Positions 1 through 13,083 of a DNA stretch of 64,000 nucleotides are shown piece after piece. The notes below the pieces were generated by a model that saw only the letters and a program-made list of their open reading frames with translations, was not told where the DNA came from and did no database searches. Source of the DNA: Doris montereyensis (Eukaryota; Mollusca; Gastropoda; Nudibranchia; Dorididae); NCBI GenBank assembly GCA_037039925.1, contig JAXRKP010000655.1, positions 120,001 through 184,000 on the forward strand, in the 5' to 3' direction. Within the stretch, counting starts at the first letter, position 1. Each line of letters begins with the position of its first letter. The position numbers were made by a program, and so were the translations under genes.

Positions 1-28
1 CTCATTGTTCATCTATCTCTCTAATTTC

Positions 29-52
29 TCTCTCTCTCTCTCTCTCTCTCTG
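29..52. repeat. (CT)n microsatellite
   Basis: Short run of about 12 CT units, followed by ordinary AT-rich sequence. Confidence 0.9.
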
Positions 53-1289
53 TCAATGCACTTAACGCATAATGAGTTCTTGGCGTGCTAGTGGGCAGTG
101 GACCCCAAGGGCTGATATTTATATACAAGACGTACACTTGTCGCGTGATAAATATTGCCCAATAATAAGAAACAAAAGGTGTGTTAATAGATTCAAGATT
201 TTAATTGATAAGGAGGTAGTCAATCTGCGATTGATTCATGACTAATGTATTGTTAACATTGTTCATTATTGATAATTTAAATCAGTGTTTACATTCTGAT
301 AAGGTATTGCAATAGTTTAAAAAAGCATTTAAAGGATCCAATGTTACCACAGTCTTACAATATTATATATGATATTATAACACTATTTTCATATTTCCAG
401 TTATAGTTTTAGGTTACCATATTATTATTATTGTTCTGATAAAAAACATTACATTTCTTAACGTGCTTATACAATATATTTGAAATTAATGCAATGTAAC
501 GTATTATGAATAAATATGTCACGCGACATGTGTTTTGATGATTCACTGAATTTTGCACTTGCTTTTTGGATGAAATGATACACTCACGATGTACTTTGAT
601 GATTCACAAAATTTTGCACTTGTTTGTATGAAATGCTACACCCACAATGCACTTTTAGGAACTTCAAACGTTGATTTACGCACACGTAATTGGTGTGCTC
701 TCCTTTGACCTGAGAAGTCACCACAACAAACTATAAGATAATTGTCTTTAAGAGACTACTGCAATGTGGCATTATAGTTTACATTCTCACAGGTGTTGAT
801 GAATAGTATCTGCCAAGGGATCCCGGGAGCTTGCAGCTTTCACACGCTTTCGATGATGATGATGATGAACAGTATTGGCGTAATACGTTGGGTTGTGTGT
901 AATTGTATACTAATCGCTGTGATTTGATTTTTAAAGTCAATTTCCATCATTGTCTAGTTAATAATACATTTATAAGTTGATTTCAATAGTATGTAAGGTG
1001 ATCCATTTAATTGTAGTGAATAAATGACTCACAACGAGAATAGCCCTCCCCCCACCCTCCCCCGGAAAACGATAAATCAGCTATCCATGAGGTATATCTA
1101 AAAGTTTGCTCTAGCCGATTTGGAAAATATAATTCCATGTAACTCAAAACTTAAAACAGGACACACGGCTTAGGTCTTTAGTCTAAGATTTCATGTAACA
1201 TAATTCTTACGTCTTTCTTGGAGTTTTAAAGATGATTGAACGTATAGTAATCAATAAGGACAATGCACATTCATTCATCATACAAATAT
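53..1289. other. AT-rich stretch without recognisable gene
   Basis: No open frame with recognisable protein similarity on either strand. Two diverged short direct repeats (GATTCAC...TTTTGCACTTG) occur near 540-565 and 600-625. There is a small GAT run at 854-865. Confidence 0.6.
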
Positions 1290-1705
1290 CTTAAATGATT
1301 GAATTCCATATCAATGTCCTCTTTAAAAGCATTAATAGTGTTTTCGTTTTTTTGTATTGAACACTAAATTATTCCATAATTCGACTGTTCGTATGATGAA
1401 AAATTATGTCTCTACCTCTAATATAAATCCTAAATATATCTCCCCGAATAAAATTCACATGAGAATAGTTGAAAAATGACTTATAATCAAAATTATCTAT
1501 GCTATGAACAATTTTATACAATTGGATAAGATCCCCCCGTTTTCTTCTGTACTTTACTGAGGGGAGTCGAAGAAAGTTCAATCTTACATTATAAGACATA
1601 TCACCATGTTCCAATGCTCTCAATAACCTTGTCGCTCGTCTTTGTACTTTTTCTAAGAGCGTTTATTGCCGTTAAATAAAGGGCTCCATACACATTTTTC
1701 ATGTT
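1290..1705 (-). mobile_element. LINE reverse transcriptase C-terminal fragment (CR1/Jockey-like)
   Basis: Read on the minus strand, the frame between 1623 and 1369 gives the typical tail that follows a non-LTR reverse transcriptase core: SYNVRLNFLRLPS, then RRKRGDLIQLYKI, then an RG...R motif. The sequence just upstream (1624-1700) reads like the preceding VQRRATRLLRALEH segment. It is a short, dead fragment with no reverse transcriptase core or endonuclease. The clade is inferred from the motif order only. Confidence 0.6.
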
Positions 1706-1947
1706 CCAATATAGGTCGAATTACATTTTAATAACGTGTAAGAAACATAGCTTAGTCTATCTATTAAAAAAACAAATAAACATTACTTACACCAGCTAAT
1801 ACGTTTCTCATGCCAGGCAGCTAAGTTCAATTTTATAGATAATCCTTCCGTAGGCATTTAAAAATTTCAATGTGAATTATCTCAATATGAGGTTGAAGCT
1901 TATATCTCACTTTGCATATACATTTTTTTATGTTGCGGGGGGGGGGG

Positions 1948-2245
1948 GTCGGTAGTCCAAAGGCAAGACGTCGGCCTCCTTTTCAACCCAAAGGTCGTGG
2001 GTTCAAGCGGTTGAACATTTTTCTCGAGTTTTGTTAGAGTAAAATCTACCCCCCCTGGTCCAGGTAGGGGGATCGACACCAAGTCCAATCGGAGACGGAC
2101 GATAAAAAGGAGGTTCCACATGCAGATCATAACACTCTGTGCACGTCAAAGATCCTTGGCTGTTTATAGGGCAGTCCGGGCAAAATAAAAATAAAAATCT
2201 TACCCAAAACCCGAGAGATTACCTTAGTAAATCAAATAAACCCCA
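1948..2245 (+). mobile_element. SINE family B, copy 1 (tRNA-like head)
   Basis: The head GGTAGTCCAAAGGCAAGACG and the box-B-like GTGGGTTCAAGC look like tRNA promoter boxes. A body containing CACTCTGTGCACGTCAAAGATC and GGGCAGTCCGGGC follows. The same body recurs at 17289-17578 (-), 33015-33300 (-) and 41922-42256 (+), which makes it a dispersed family. Confidence 0.75.
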
Positions 2246-2249
2246 CTAA

Positions 2250-2335
2250 GCTAATTGTCTTTCCGACGGAACACAACCCTGGACCTAGCATTACCAGGCT
2301 TCGATCTAAGATCTCGTGACTTCAGATCTACCATC
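2250..2335 (-). mobile_element. SINE family A fragment
   Basis: This carries the minus-strand pattern of the SINE A promoter end: a GGACCTAGCATT stretch followed by a GATCTCGTGA-like box B region. It resembles 62930-62990. Short and diverged. Confidence 0.35.
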
Positions 2336-2689
2336 ACATTTACCCCCCCCCCCCCCCAGGCGCTTTAAAATAAGTACCTTTATTATTTGCAAAGTTACCT
2401 GAACTGGATACAAACCACCCAAGCAACAGGACAGGTTTCCCACCCCCCCCCCCCAGCTAATGCTAGTATCGATTTTTACCTGGGTCGTAGGGAAAACAAA
2501 CACGTGCTAGATATTATAGATTCGAACCCAAAACCTCATGACCCCCTAGTCGGTTAGCGTAACAACCAACGTTCTGTTATATAATAACAATCGTGAATAA
2601 ATGATATTGTATAATAGATCAAATTTCGACTCAAATTTCTTAAAATATACACAGCTTTATTACTTCATGAAAAGTACGTCAATGCTTAC

Positions 2690-2958
2690 AGAGCAGTTTC
2701 TCTGGTGAGTTGACCAAACAGTTGCAGACGACATCTCCCCTCCTGACGCCGTGACGTCTCAAGAGACCGGCATATCTCCGACTCAAGTCCCAGACGTCTC
2801 TACGGGTCAGAACGGTGCGATTCATCTTGACATCGACAAAGATGAAAGCTAATTTGTCTGGCTTGTCGTCTGCTAACGCCTTGAGTTGACTCGGTATGGT
2901 AGCATGCTCCGGAAGAGCCGATAATTTCATGGGATCCATCATCTGAGTATCCACAAGT
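2690..2958 (-). CDS. Acyl-CoA synthetase-like (AMP-binding family) exon, N-terminal part
   Basis: Minus-strand exon of about 89 codons, bounded by a TCAG acceptor above 2958 and a GTAAGC donor that begins at 2689. The product contains PEHATIPSQLKALADDKPDK, LAFIFVD, LTRRDVWDLSRRYAGLL and VRRGDVVCNCLVNSPE. This is the order seen at the start of acyl-CoA synthetases and related adenylate-forming ligases: an 'each user of the fold, rank, title, GDVV..L.NSPE' layout. The family activates carboxylic acids with ATP to form acyl-adenylates and then acyl-CoA thioesters. The ATP/AMP signature and the catalytic core would be in later exons at lower coordinates and are not in the window. Upstream exons, if any, were not recognised. 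An ATG-ATG pair inside the exon could serve as the start. The gene points away from the PI3K gene. The exact subfamily is unknown. Confidence 0.68.
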
Positions 2959-3003
2959 CTGACGAAATACAGCCGATTTGATTTCTTCGTTTATCTATTA
3001 AAT

Positions 3004-3005
3004 TT

Positions 3006-3077
<72 letters not shown>

Positions 3078-3241
3078 TGTTTTTTTCTTCCTTTCTTTCT
3101 ATCTTTCTTTTTTTCTTTCTTTTTTCTTTCTTTTCTTTCTTTCCTTCTTTTCTTTCTTTCTTTCTTTCTTGATTTATTTATTTATCTATTTAGCTATTTC
3201 TTTCTTTATTTACTTATTTATGTATTCATTATGTATGCATG

Positions 3242-3275
<34 letters not shown>

Positions 3276-3424
3276 TGTATGTATGTATGTATGTATGTAT
3301 GTATGTATGTATGTATGTATGTATGTATGTATGTATGTATGTATGTATGTATGTATGTATGTATGTATGTATGTATGTATGTATGTATGTATGTATGTAT
3401 GTATGTATGTATGTATGTATGTTA
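3004..3424. repeat. (CTTT)n then (ATGT)n microsatellites
   Basis: A pure CTTT array runs from 3004 to 3078 and becomes impure up to about 3172. A TTTA-rich stretch and then a nearly pure ATGT array (3238-3424, about 46 units) follow. It lies just upstream (minus-strand sense) of the acyl-CoA synthetase-like exon. The repetitive reading frames across it are artefacts. Confidence 0.95.
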
Positions 3425-3734
3425 AGTATGTATTTTTCTTTCTTTCTTTCTTTCTTTGCTGTTTATTTATTTATTTTATTATTTATCTATTTTGCTGACG
3501 TTTGAGAAGAATTTGCATGATGAATCAGAAAATCAGAAACGAGACATTATTTTCGCTGTTTACAGCTGCACTGTAAAAAAAGAAAATTAAAAAGTAGGTG
3601 AATTGAAAACTTTGAAGCGATTGCTGTTTCCACGCAGTCTTGAGCTCCCATCTGGAACACACTTGTAATCAGTGATGCAAATTACACGTACAAAAATAGG
3701 CGTGGGACGGATACCAATGACCATGCCGCATCGG

Positions 3735-3905
3735 AACGAGGATTTTTGAGGGCAAGATTAATAAAAAACCCTTCAGAAATACAGCTTTAGTATTAGAGTG
3801 GCACAACTTTGGAAGAGTTTACCAGATCCAGTCTAATGCACCAAGACCCCTACATACATTATTAAGAATAAGGCTAGACAAATTTCGCAGGGGTGGGGGT
3901 GGGGG
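3735..3905 (+). mobile_element. LINE 3' coding fragment
   Basis: With frame changes, the plus strand reads SIRVAQLWKSLPDPV and then a TLLRIRLDKF-like segment. This is the standard end of a LINE reverse transcriptase ORF (F..R....WN.LP......FK..LD). A G-rich run closes it. Degenerate. Confidence 0.5.
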
Positions 3906-4514
3906 TGGGGGGGGGGAGCAGGAAATAGTCTATAACTATAAAGCCCCAATGACACACGGCTTGAGAAAGACAAACCAAGGACAGGAGTTAAATCAGGGAA
4001 GTGGATCATTAAAACTTGTGCTGCACATCAACGCTAAGTAACGCTAAGTAAGTAGAGAGAAATATAAATGATTAAAGAGAATAATATGATTGGGCCCCAT
4101 AAGACTGTCTTTCGTTTTCAGTAATACATAATAATTCATTTATTTGATTTGGTTTTCACTAAAGCTTTAAACACTCATCACAACGACAACAAAAATAAAA
4201 TAAACAAACAAACGAAAAAACAAAACAAGACAAAGCCAAAAGGAAACGTGAAACGACATTTTGTTGTAATGTACAAAATATGAAGATTAATGCACTTTGT
4301 AAGTTGTAACGATACATAGAGTGAATTAAAACATTAAAAAATTCCATTTTGTATAATATATGTTACTCACATCTACCCATAAAAACTAACATGAAAAAAC
4401 AATGGCTTGAAATTACCTACTTTTTCTGCATTTATATTGATGCGTGACAAACGATTGTGAAATGAAAGTGTCATTCATTTCAATCTAGTATTTTTCTATC
4501 AAAATATATTTTCA

Positions 4515-4831
4515 TCGCCCTTTAAGTGATGTACAACACGCGAAAACCCAAACCCCAAAGTAAAGAAAACTACAAACTTAGAAAAACCTAAGACAATAAT
4601 CCTAACAAACAAAAATCCGGGAACCCACCAAACAACAACTCCCCCCCCAAAAAAAAAAACAACAACAACAAAACAAAACAAAAACAAAACAAAAAACAAC
4701 AAAGCAAAACCAACAACATCAAAAACAACAAACCCAAACAAACAAACAACAAACAACAACAAACCCAACAACAACAACAACAAAAACATCCCAACTCTAA
4801 TACTCCCTGACCACCCCCCCCCCCCCCCCCC
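4515..4831. repeat. A/C-only low-complexity tract ending in poly-C
   Basis: From about 4545 to 4800 the plus strand is almost entirely A and C (AAC/AAAC units). It is followed by about 19 C at 4813-4831. The open frames through it on the minus strand are simple-sequence artefacts. Confidence 0.85.
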
Positions 4832-4960
4832 ATATACATAATAACATTGATAGGTAAATACTATGGTATAAATCAAATTACGACTTCATTTATTAAAATC
4901 TACACAGCTTTGAAACAAAATTCATCATTATGGTATAAGACTCATATACGTCTTCCTTAC

Positions 4961-4992
4961 CACCAAAAACACTGCAGATGACAATATCATAA
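4961..4992 (-). pseudogene. Possible decayed copy of the acyl-CoA synthetase exon 3' edge
   Basis: The minus strand reads DIVICSVFG followed directly by a GTAAGG donor at 4960, echoing GDVVCNCLVNSPE plus GTAAGC at 2690. The flanking intron-like sequence also matches: ACACAGCTTT and an AAATTACGACTTCA-like segment occur at 4875-4915 and at 2625-2660. The rest of the exon is not preserved. This suggests an old local duplication. Confidence 0.3.
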
Positions 4993-5236
4993 AACGATTA
5001 GAACATTATGTGTTATGTTTTATGGATCTTCCAAGCGGTCCATGACGAAGACCTCGAAACGTGCACACAAAACTCATTTCCACGCCAGATCTCTCGCACG
5101 ACTAAACACTCAATGTCATCTACTTCCTCTCTGTGACAACTACCCCCTAATCACACACCACCTTATTCCTTCCCACTCCCCCTTTCCCTTAATCCCCTTC
5201 CCCCCCCCGTCCCAGTTCACTCCAATTTTTTTTCAG

Positions 5237-5304
5237 GATGAGCTTGAAATCGAAATCTCCGATAAATCACCAATGTATGAAGGCAGGCAGATTAAAGTCA
5301 TGAA
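5237..5304 (+). CDS. Possible orphan exon (unrecognised)
   Basis: A strong acceptor (T-run plus CAG) precedes an open stretch reading DELEIEISDKSPMYEGRQ and then IKVMK, ending before GTATGT. It looks like an exon but has no recognised family and no partner exon, so chance cannot be excluded. Confidence 0.2.
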
Positions 5305-5311
5305 GTATGTA

Positions 5312-5879
5312 AATGTTTAACTCCGACGACCAACGCAGTGTGTTAAATCTACGACTTTCCCACCTTTTTGTCAAACAGGTATAGGTAGATCATCTTTCTA
5401 CAAGCAATTTGCTACAAGCTACGGTGCAGGATAAAAAAACCAAACATGCCTGCATAATGATGTACACAGATCCTTCATATAACCAAATTGACAAAATGTG
5501 ATCATATCAGGTCATTGTATACTATAGAGTTACATTACCTGTGAGATGGTTCGTGGATGGCTCTACAGTATGCATAATAACTAACCATTTAATTTTCCTC
5601 TCTCGCTAACCAATGCATCCAAAATAGTGTGAAAAGGATTTAAAGTGAGAGTTTGAATTTGGTCAATATATTAATCCCCTATATCTAAAAGCATTTTACT
5701 ATTATCATCTTTGTACAGACGAGTTGTTCCACTGTTTCTGATTTAAAAAATGTCCGATCTGTATGTCCCAAAAGCTTCTTTAAAGCAACAAAAAACGAAA
5801 TTTGTTCATCTCAGTTTGGCCATAAAATATACGAGTTATATCATTTTCACATGTCCCAATGTTATCAACATCTACCTTG
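5312..5879. other. AT-rich stretch, nothing recognised
   Basis: No gene, RNA or clear repeat was identified. A 62-codon frame at 5750 has no similarity I can name. Confidence 0.5.
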
Positions 5880-6020
5880 AATCATTTCTGGATAAACTTC
5901 ATCTGCTCTTGGGGTCTTTCCTAGTTTATTTTTCATAATAGAGCTGTTTCGATTTTTTCATTGAGACACCCGCTACATCTTCAGCTTTCTCATCTGGATT
6001 ATTTATCATTCTTACGAAAT
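5880..6020 (-). mobile_element. LINE-A fragment (reverse transcriptase linker region)
   Basis: Diverged copy of the segment found at 20165-20300, 29900-30035 and 39360-39490. It includes the GATAAACTT..ATCTGCTC and ATCTTCAGC..TCTC..CTGGATTA signatures. It stops at the microsatellite that follows. Confidence 0.7.
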
Positions 6021-6032
6021 CTTATCAATTGA

Positions 6033-6510
<478 letters not shown>

Positions 6511-6514
6511 TTTT

Positions 6515-8480
6515 GATTTATATAGCGCTTATACATAGAAATGCTCTAAGCGATTTACAATGTCAACAATCCACAATTGAGTCAATTGACAACATGTTCA
6601 CAAATATGATATCTCTCGAAAAAAATGTGTCTACAACATTTTCTTAAAGGAAAAAAAAATGCTTTGGCTGTTCTTAGATGGTGGTTGAAAGAGAGTTCCA
6701 GATTTTGGGTCCATTGAATGAGAAGGCTTTCTCCCCTATTTTTGTGTTTGGAATAGGTGTGGTAAAGAGGCATTTACTCTGTGACCTAAGACTAAGAGGA
6801 CGTGATGGATAGTAGGATTGTAACAATCTCAGCAAGATATCCAGGTGATGTTCCATGTAATGAGTTGAATGCAATGCATGCGATATTAAATTCAATACGT
6901 TTATGAAATGGGATCCAGTGAAGGTTTTTTTTTTAAAAACTGGCGTGATGTAGTCTCTAGATTCTGTTTTTGGTGACAACACGGATATACTAATTTTTTA
7001 ATTTTGGAAGATTTTTCATTTGATGAGTTGGAATGTTGTTAAGTAGAGTATTGCAGTAGTCGAGATGACTGAGCACAAATGCGTGTACCAACAGTTTGGT
7101 TATTTCTTCATCTAAGTACTGACCAATTTTGTGGACACATCTCAGGTTTATGTAGCATTTCTGTTTGATTTTGTTGATGTGGTCATCCATTCATAGAGTT
7201 AAGGTCGACGAGAATCCTAGATTTCTGACAGATCCACTAGCTTCGATGGTGTTCTTGCCAACAACAATGTTGTTCATGTTGATTTTCCGAAGAGTGTGCT
7301 TTGAGCCGAAAGTTATAAGTTCTGTTTTACAGTCGTTCAATTTCAGTTTATTGTTGCCCATCTAATCTCTGATGCCTTTGATGCAGGCTTCCATTTGTTA
7401 TTTGGCTCTTATTTCATCCTTAGAGGACGAAGAGGTGTAAATTTGTGTATCATCGACATACAGATGAAACTGGGGTCCATGATCAGTTATAACATCACAT
7501 AGCGGTGCAGTGTACATGCTGAATAGCAATGGTCCAAGTATTGAACTTTGGGGTACACCATAGTTCAGGATCATTTCTGTCGATGACTTATTGTTGATGG
7601 TAACAATTTGGGTTGTGTTAAATAAGTAACTGTTTAACCACGTCAGAGCAGTACCCGAAATGGTGAAACGTTTCTCGAGACGAGAAATGAATAATGCTTG
7701 GTCGATTGTATCAAATGCAGCGCTTACGTCGAGCAGTACCTGCATGACGCATTTCTTTGTTGTCAGCTTCTGTGGCAATGTCACTGAGGGCACGAATGAG
7801 CCCTGTTTCCGTTGAATGAGCCTTTTTATATGCCGACTAAAATGTGGCGCTCTCACTACTCAAATGGATGTGGGTGTTGATTCTATTAAATATTATTATT
7901 TTTATATGAGCTTTGACACAAAATTTAAATTTGACACAGAGTGAAATATCTTTAATTTCTCTTTGTCAACCGATGTTTTTTTCTTTAAAGGAACGACAGA
8001 AGCTTTCTTCAGACAGTCGTGAAGGTCATTTTTTTTTCAAGGCGTTCATTAACGATAGAAGAAATAACAGGAGAAAGCTCATGTATACACGATTTCAAAA
8101 GTCATGTTCGAATATGATCTAATGAGCATGTCTTGTTTGACATATATTCTTCAAAAGATTAGTGATCTCAATAGTTTATGGCGTCGAATTTAAACAGATT
8201 CAATGACGCGATTTGTTTTGCATTGGTTCAAGATTTGTTCCAGTTTTAGATATTTCCATATCAAGTTGATGCCTAATGTTTTCAACTTTCTCTGTGAAAA
8301 AGTTGATGAATTCTTCACAGAGCTCTGTTTCTGAATTATTGGTAGGCAAACCGTGTTTTGATGATGTATGGTCTTTTAGTCCATTTATTACTTTGAATAA
8401 TTCTTTTGGATTGTCTTTTTTGTCTAAAATTGTCTTTTTAAAGTGTTGAATCAGCCTTTCTATATGCCGACTGAAATTTG
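6515..8480 (-). mobile_element. L2/CR1-like LINE, degenerate
   Basis: The minus-strand frames give a recognisable L2/CR1-type reverse transcriptase. 7856-7400 contains LLDVSAAFDTIDQALFISRL, then GVPQSSILGPLLFSMYTAPL, then FHLYVDDTQIY (the catalytic YADD appears as YVDD). 7190-6990 contains YLDEEITKLLVHAFVLSHLD and YCNTLL. 6900-6675 contains LLRLLQSYYPSRPL and KAFSFNGPKIWNSL. The frames are broken, so it is inactive. The 3' terminus has the usual ATTTATATAGCGCTTATAC block beside (AAT)n. 7860-8480 holds more upstream sequence with no intact frame. Confidence 0.85.
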
Positions 8481-8489
8481 TTCTATACT

Positions 8490-8945
8490 CCCTTGTTTCA
8501 TATGTTCTGACGGGATTATGTAATTGCTGAAAAAAAAATCCACGTTTTCATGATTTCGCTGTCTTCACTCATTATTTCTCCTTTGGCGTTCTTAATTAGT
8601 CGTATGGGGCATGGTTTGATTTTCTCATGCTCTTCTTTGCTCTCCAGAACAGATCTTCATTCCTTGGTAGCTCTCTTGAAGTCTTTGTCCAAACTTTTCC
8701 CATTGTTCCTGTTTTACTTTCCTCACTTCCTCTTTTGGCGATAGTTATTTTACTCACATACTCTATCTATCCTATCCTCTTTGTTTGTAAGTATTTATTC
8801 CAGGCTGCCATCGTTTCTTTGATCTTAGTTTTAACATTCTCATTCCACCATGCTGTTTTTTTCTCCCTATCTCCTTTAGTTTATTTCCTACCACAGACCT
8901 CTTCAACCTTAAAACGAGGGTATTTATTCTAGTCAGGTGGTTTTA
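8490..8945 (-). mobile_element. LINE-A fragment (inter-domain region)
   Basis: Matches the region of other LINE-A copies that encodes the QEQWEEFGQ / KKYLQTKRPE linker (compare 10700-11120 and 30060-30440). Both ends are truncated and the frames are broken. Confidence 0.8.
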
Positions 8946-8949
8946 GTTA

Positions 8950-9088
8950 AAGTGGTCAATCTTCTTGCTTTATTCTGGACTTTTTTTTGTAATCTTTCAA
9001 TCATATACATATATACACAGCCAGCTAAAAGAGCGTTACAATAATCAAAAAAAAGATGATGTTAAAATTTTAGTTGTTTCTAGATCAA
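8950..9088 (-). mobile_element. L2-like LINE, 3' part (split by a LINE-A insertion)
   Basis: The minus strand reads DYCNALLAGCVYI, the classic L2 segment after the reverse transcriptase core. The matching upstream half is at 11629-11885. The two halves are separated by LINE-A copy 1 and an 8-bp duplication, TAGATCAA. Confidence 0.65.
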
Positions 9089-11620
9089 AATTTTCTTTCT
9101 TTCTTTCTTTATCAGCTCCCAACCTACCTTCCGGTGTATGAGTTGAAATGCCCGAAATGATGTTTCTCCAGGCTGCCCTGTCCTGACATTTTCTGTTTCC
9201 TTCTGTGAACGTGAAATTCCTTTGTCTTAATGCCTCTTTTAATCTTTTCCCTACTTTCTCCAAAGTTTGCATTTTGGTCTTTTACCTTGAATTTTAGCAC
9301 TGTATACTGATTTAACTATTCTATTGTCATTCATTCTGTTTACATGCCCAAACCATCTCAGTTGATTTATATCTATCGTAGTCTTTATGCCATCTGCTTT
9401 GGTTTGATCTCTTATTGTTGTGTTTCTGATTTTGTCTCTTTTAGTTTTCACTACTACTCTTCTTAGATATTTCATTTTAGCTGCTTGTACTCTACTCTAT
9501 TCCCTACTGTCTAAGGTCTAGTTTTCCCTGCCATAGAGGAGAGTACGACAATAAACTATTGTATACTGCTATTTTGGTTTTTGTTGACAATTCTTGTTTA
9601 TCTATAAATGCCTTTCCTATATTGTCACTGCCTTTTGGATTCTCTGGCTGATTTCTTCTCTTAGTTTTCCCACTGAGTTAATCATTACTCCTTGGTAATT
9701 GTAGCCTTGAACTTGTTCTAAAATCTTCCTGATCAATTTAAGATTTTGTTTTTTAGCTTCCCTAGTTACTAGCATTACTTTGGTTTTTTTTGCATTTACT
9801 TTCATTCCTCTTTTATTTAATTCATTATCCATGATGTTGATATTCGACTAAAGGTCCCTTTCTGATTTTCCAAACAGAAATGAATCATCAGCAAATGCAA
9901 GCATTGCTACATTTACTGGTTTGAGCTTCCACATACCTACATTCACTTTCTTCATTTTTGAGGATGCCTTTGCGACTGAATCCATAAATGTGAGAAACAA
10001 AAGAAGACTTAGGATACAACCCTGTTTTATTCCTATATCTATATCAAATTCTTCAGATATATTTCCAGCTTCTTTCACTGCACATGTTAGTTTATTGTAA
10101 AAACTTTTAATGACTTCTATTAAATTTTACTTTACATTGTGTTCTTTTAAGGAATACCATAGTTCTTCCCTCCTCATAGTGTCAAATGCCTTTTCTAAGT
10201 CAATAAAACACAGGTGCAAGTCAATGAACTTTTCTATTATTTGTCTAATTGTAAATATGTGGTCTTGTACACTTCCTCTTGGTCTAAATCACTCTGGCGT
10301 TCTCCAATCGGATCCTCTACCCTTTTCCTTAGTCTCATTTCGAATCCTGGCATATGCTTTTCCTGGTACGCTTAGTAGTGATATTCGTCTATAGTTTGAG
10401 AGTTTGAGCATTCCATAGTTGATCCTTTCTTCTGTCTTGGTACTACTGTTCCCTTTTTCCAGTCGTCTGGCACCTGTTTTGATTTCCATGCTTGTTAATA
10501 TATTGCATGTTTGTCTGCCTCTCTCCCTTGGTTTTTAGTCATTTCTGGATAAATTTGATCTGCTCCTGGGGCCTTTCCTAATTTCGCTTTTCTTATAGCT
10601 GTGTGGAGTTCTTCCATTGAGATATCTACACCATCAGATGTCTCATTTGTATTACCTGTTCTTACTAATTGATCTGTACTCCTTGCTTCATATGATCTCC
10701 AAGGATTTTGACTTTGTAATTGTTGAAAATACTTTTCCCACGTTTCCATGATTTCGCTGTCTTTTTTCATTATTTCTCCTTTGGCATTCTTTATTTGTCG
10801 TATTGGGTATGCTTTAGTATAACTCATGTTCTTCATTGCTCCCCAGAACAGCTCTTGACTTTCTTGATAGCTTTCTTGAAGATGTTGTCCAAACTCTTCC
10901 CATTGTTCCTGTTTTGCTTTCCTCACTTCCTCTTTGGCGATAGTTCTTTTATTCACGTAATCTATCCTTTCCTCTGGTCTCTTTGTTTGTAAGTATTTCT
11001 TCCAGGCATCTCTCTTTTCTTTGATCTTAGTTTTGACATTCTCATTCCACCATACTGTTCTTTTCCCATCTCCTTTAATTTGTCTCCTGCCACAGACCTC
11101 TTCAGTACAACTGAGGAATGTTTCTTTATATATTTGCCTCTTTTCTTCTATTGTGCTATCATTCAGATCCATCTGCCTTTCATTGATAAGTCATGTTATC
11201 CTGGATTGGTATATCTCTTTTACTATTGGTTTGTTTAGTTCTTCTATTTTGAGTTTAGTAACTTTCTTCGCTTTCCTTTTCTATTTGTTATCTTTAGTCA
11301 GTAATCTCTTTTTGGCAATCATTAGGTGATGATCAATTCATATTTCAGCTCCTCTGTTTACTCTTGCATCTATGGTACTGTAAAAAATGGAGCTGTTACT
11401 ATTATGTAGTCTATGATTGACTTTTCACATCTGTCTTCATTTACTCTTGTCTACTTGTAAATATCTTTATGATGAAAACATGTGTTGACTATTTTCATAT
11501 TGTTCTTTAGGGCAAAAATCTATTAATCTCTTTCCATTTGGGAAGTTGTCGTCTCTCCTTCTTTACCTATTATTCCCCTGATGTTTCTACATTGTTCCTA
11601 CTCTAGCGTTTAAATCTCCT
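9089..11620 (-). mobile_element. LINE-A copy 1 (APE-type non-LTR retrotransposon, 5' truncated)
   Basis: Minus-strand remains of an endonuclease/reverse transcriptase polyprotein. In coding order they are the end of the endonuclease, a long basic linker (EKRDAWKKYLQTKRPEERID, QEQWEEFGQ), the reverse transcriptase (KLGKAPGADQIYPEM, GIKQGCILS, LAFADDSFLFG) and a C-terminal zone (AAEMKYLRRVVVKTKRDKI, LRWFGHVNRM, RAAWRNIISGI). Frames are interrupted in many places. The 3' end is a (GAAA)n tail, seen as TTTC on the plus strand at 9095. TAGATCAA flanks it at 9081-9088 and 11621-11628, consistent with a target-site duplication. The sequence resembles RTE/BovB-type proteins annotated as craniofacial development protein 2-like. 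The clade call is tentative. Confidence 0.88.
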
Positions 11621-11628
11621 TAGATCAA

Positions 11629-11885
11629 GCAATAGTTTATTTTACCAATACATGTATTACGAAGATGGCAAAATTACATGGTTATATGACATGAACACCA
11701 TGGTCTTTCATCATAACTTCTTTATCAAGAGTCACTTCTAAGGAAGCAACCTTATCAGCAGACGTGCCAGCTTTATTTATAGATTCACATAAAATGCTAT
11801 TATTCGATGTTTGTCTTTGCAATTTTATTGTTTCGGTTTTGTCTTCGTTGAGTTTCAATTTATGGTTTGTCATACAGTCTTTTAT
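11629..11885 (-). mobile_element. L2-like LINE, upstream part (split by a LINE-A insertion)
   Basis: The minus strand reads MTNHKLKLNEDKTETIKLQ, the segment that follows the catalytic motif in L2/CR1 reverse transcriptases. It continues to a short VTLDKEVMMKDHGVHV segment. It joins in order with 8950-9088 once LINE-A copy 1 is removed. Confidence 0.65.
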
Positions 11886-11888
11886 ATC

Positions 11889-12165
11889 AAAGTTCCTTCA
11901 AAACCATTGTGGTCCAAAGAACCGGAGCTTATCCTGGTTTCTATAGCCTGAAGCGGAACAGGTGATAATAATCACCTCATGGACATGACGCTAGTCTGAC
12001 GCAGGTTTTTTAACTCCCAAGCTATTGTGAGTACCCATTTTGCACCGTGGTCGAGTGGGGAAACTGTGTTTTAAATGTATTTTCTAAGCTTTGCAAGGAT
12101 TCGAACCCGGGACCTCATGATCCAAGTCCCGCAGCCTAACTACTCGACCACCGACACCACCAGTC
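11889..12165 (-). mobile_element. SINE family A (tRNA-derived), copy 1
   Basis: Reverse-oriented copy of the element best seen at 37091-37392. The plus strand shows the tail (AGTTCCTTCAAAACCATTGT), the body (GAAGCGGAACAGGTGATAAT) and then the complement of the tRNA boxes (GGATTCGAACCCGGGACCTC, CCTAACTACTCGACCACCG). Confidence 0.85.
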
Positions 12166-12277
12166 TTTTATCACCCGAACACAGCGGTTCTAACACTTTT
12201 TAGGCCGTGCCCCTCCACACCATCCATCAGAATTCGCGCCCCCCCCCCCAACATCTCCGTATTTTGTGGTCAACATC

Positions 12278-13083
<806 letters not shown>

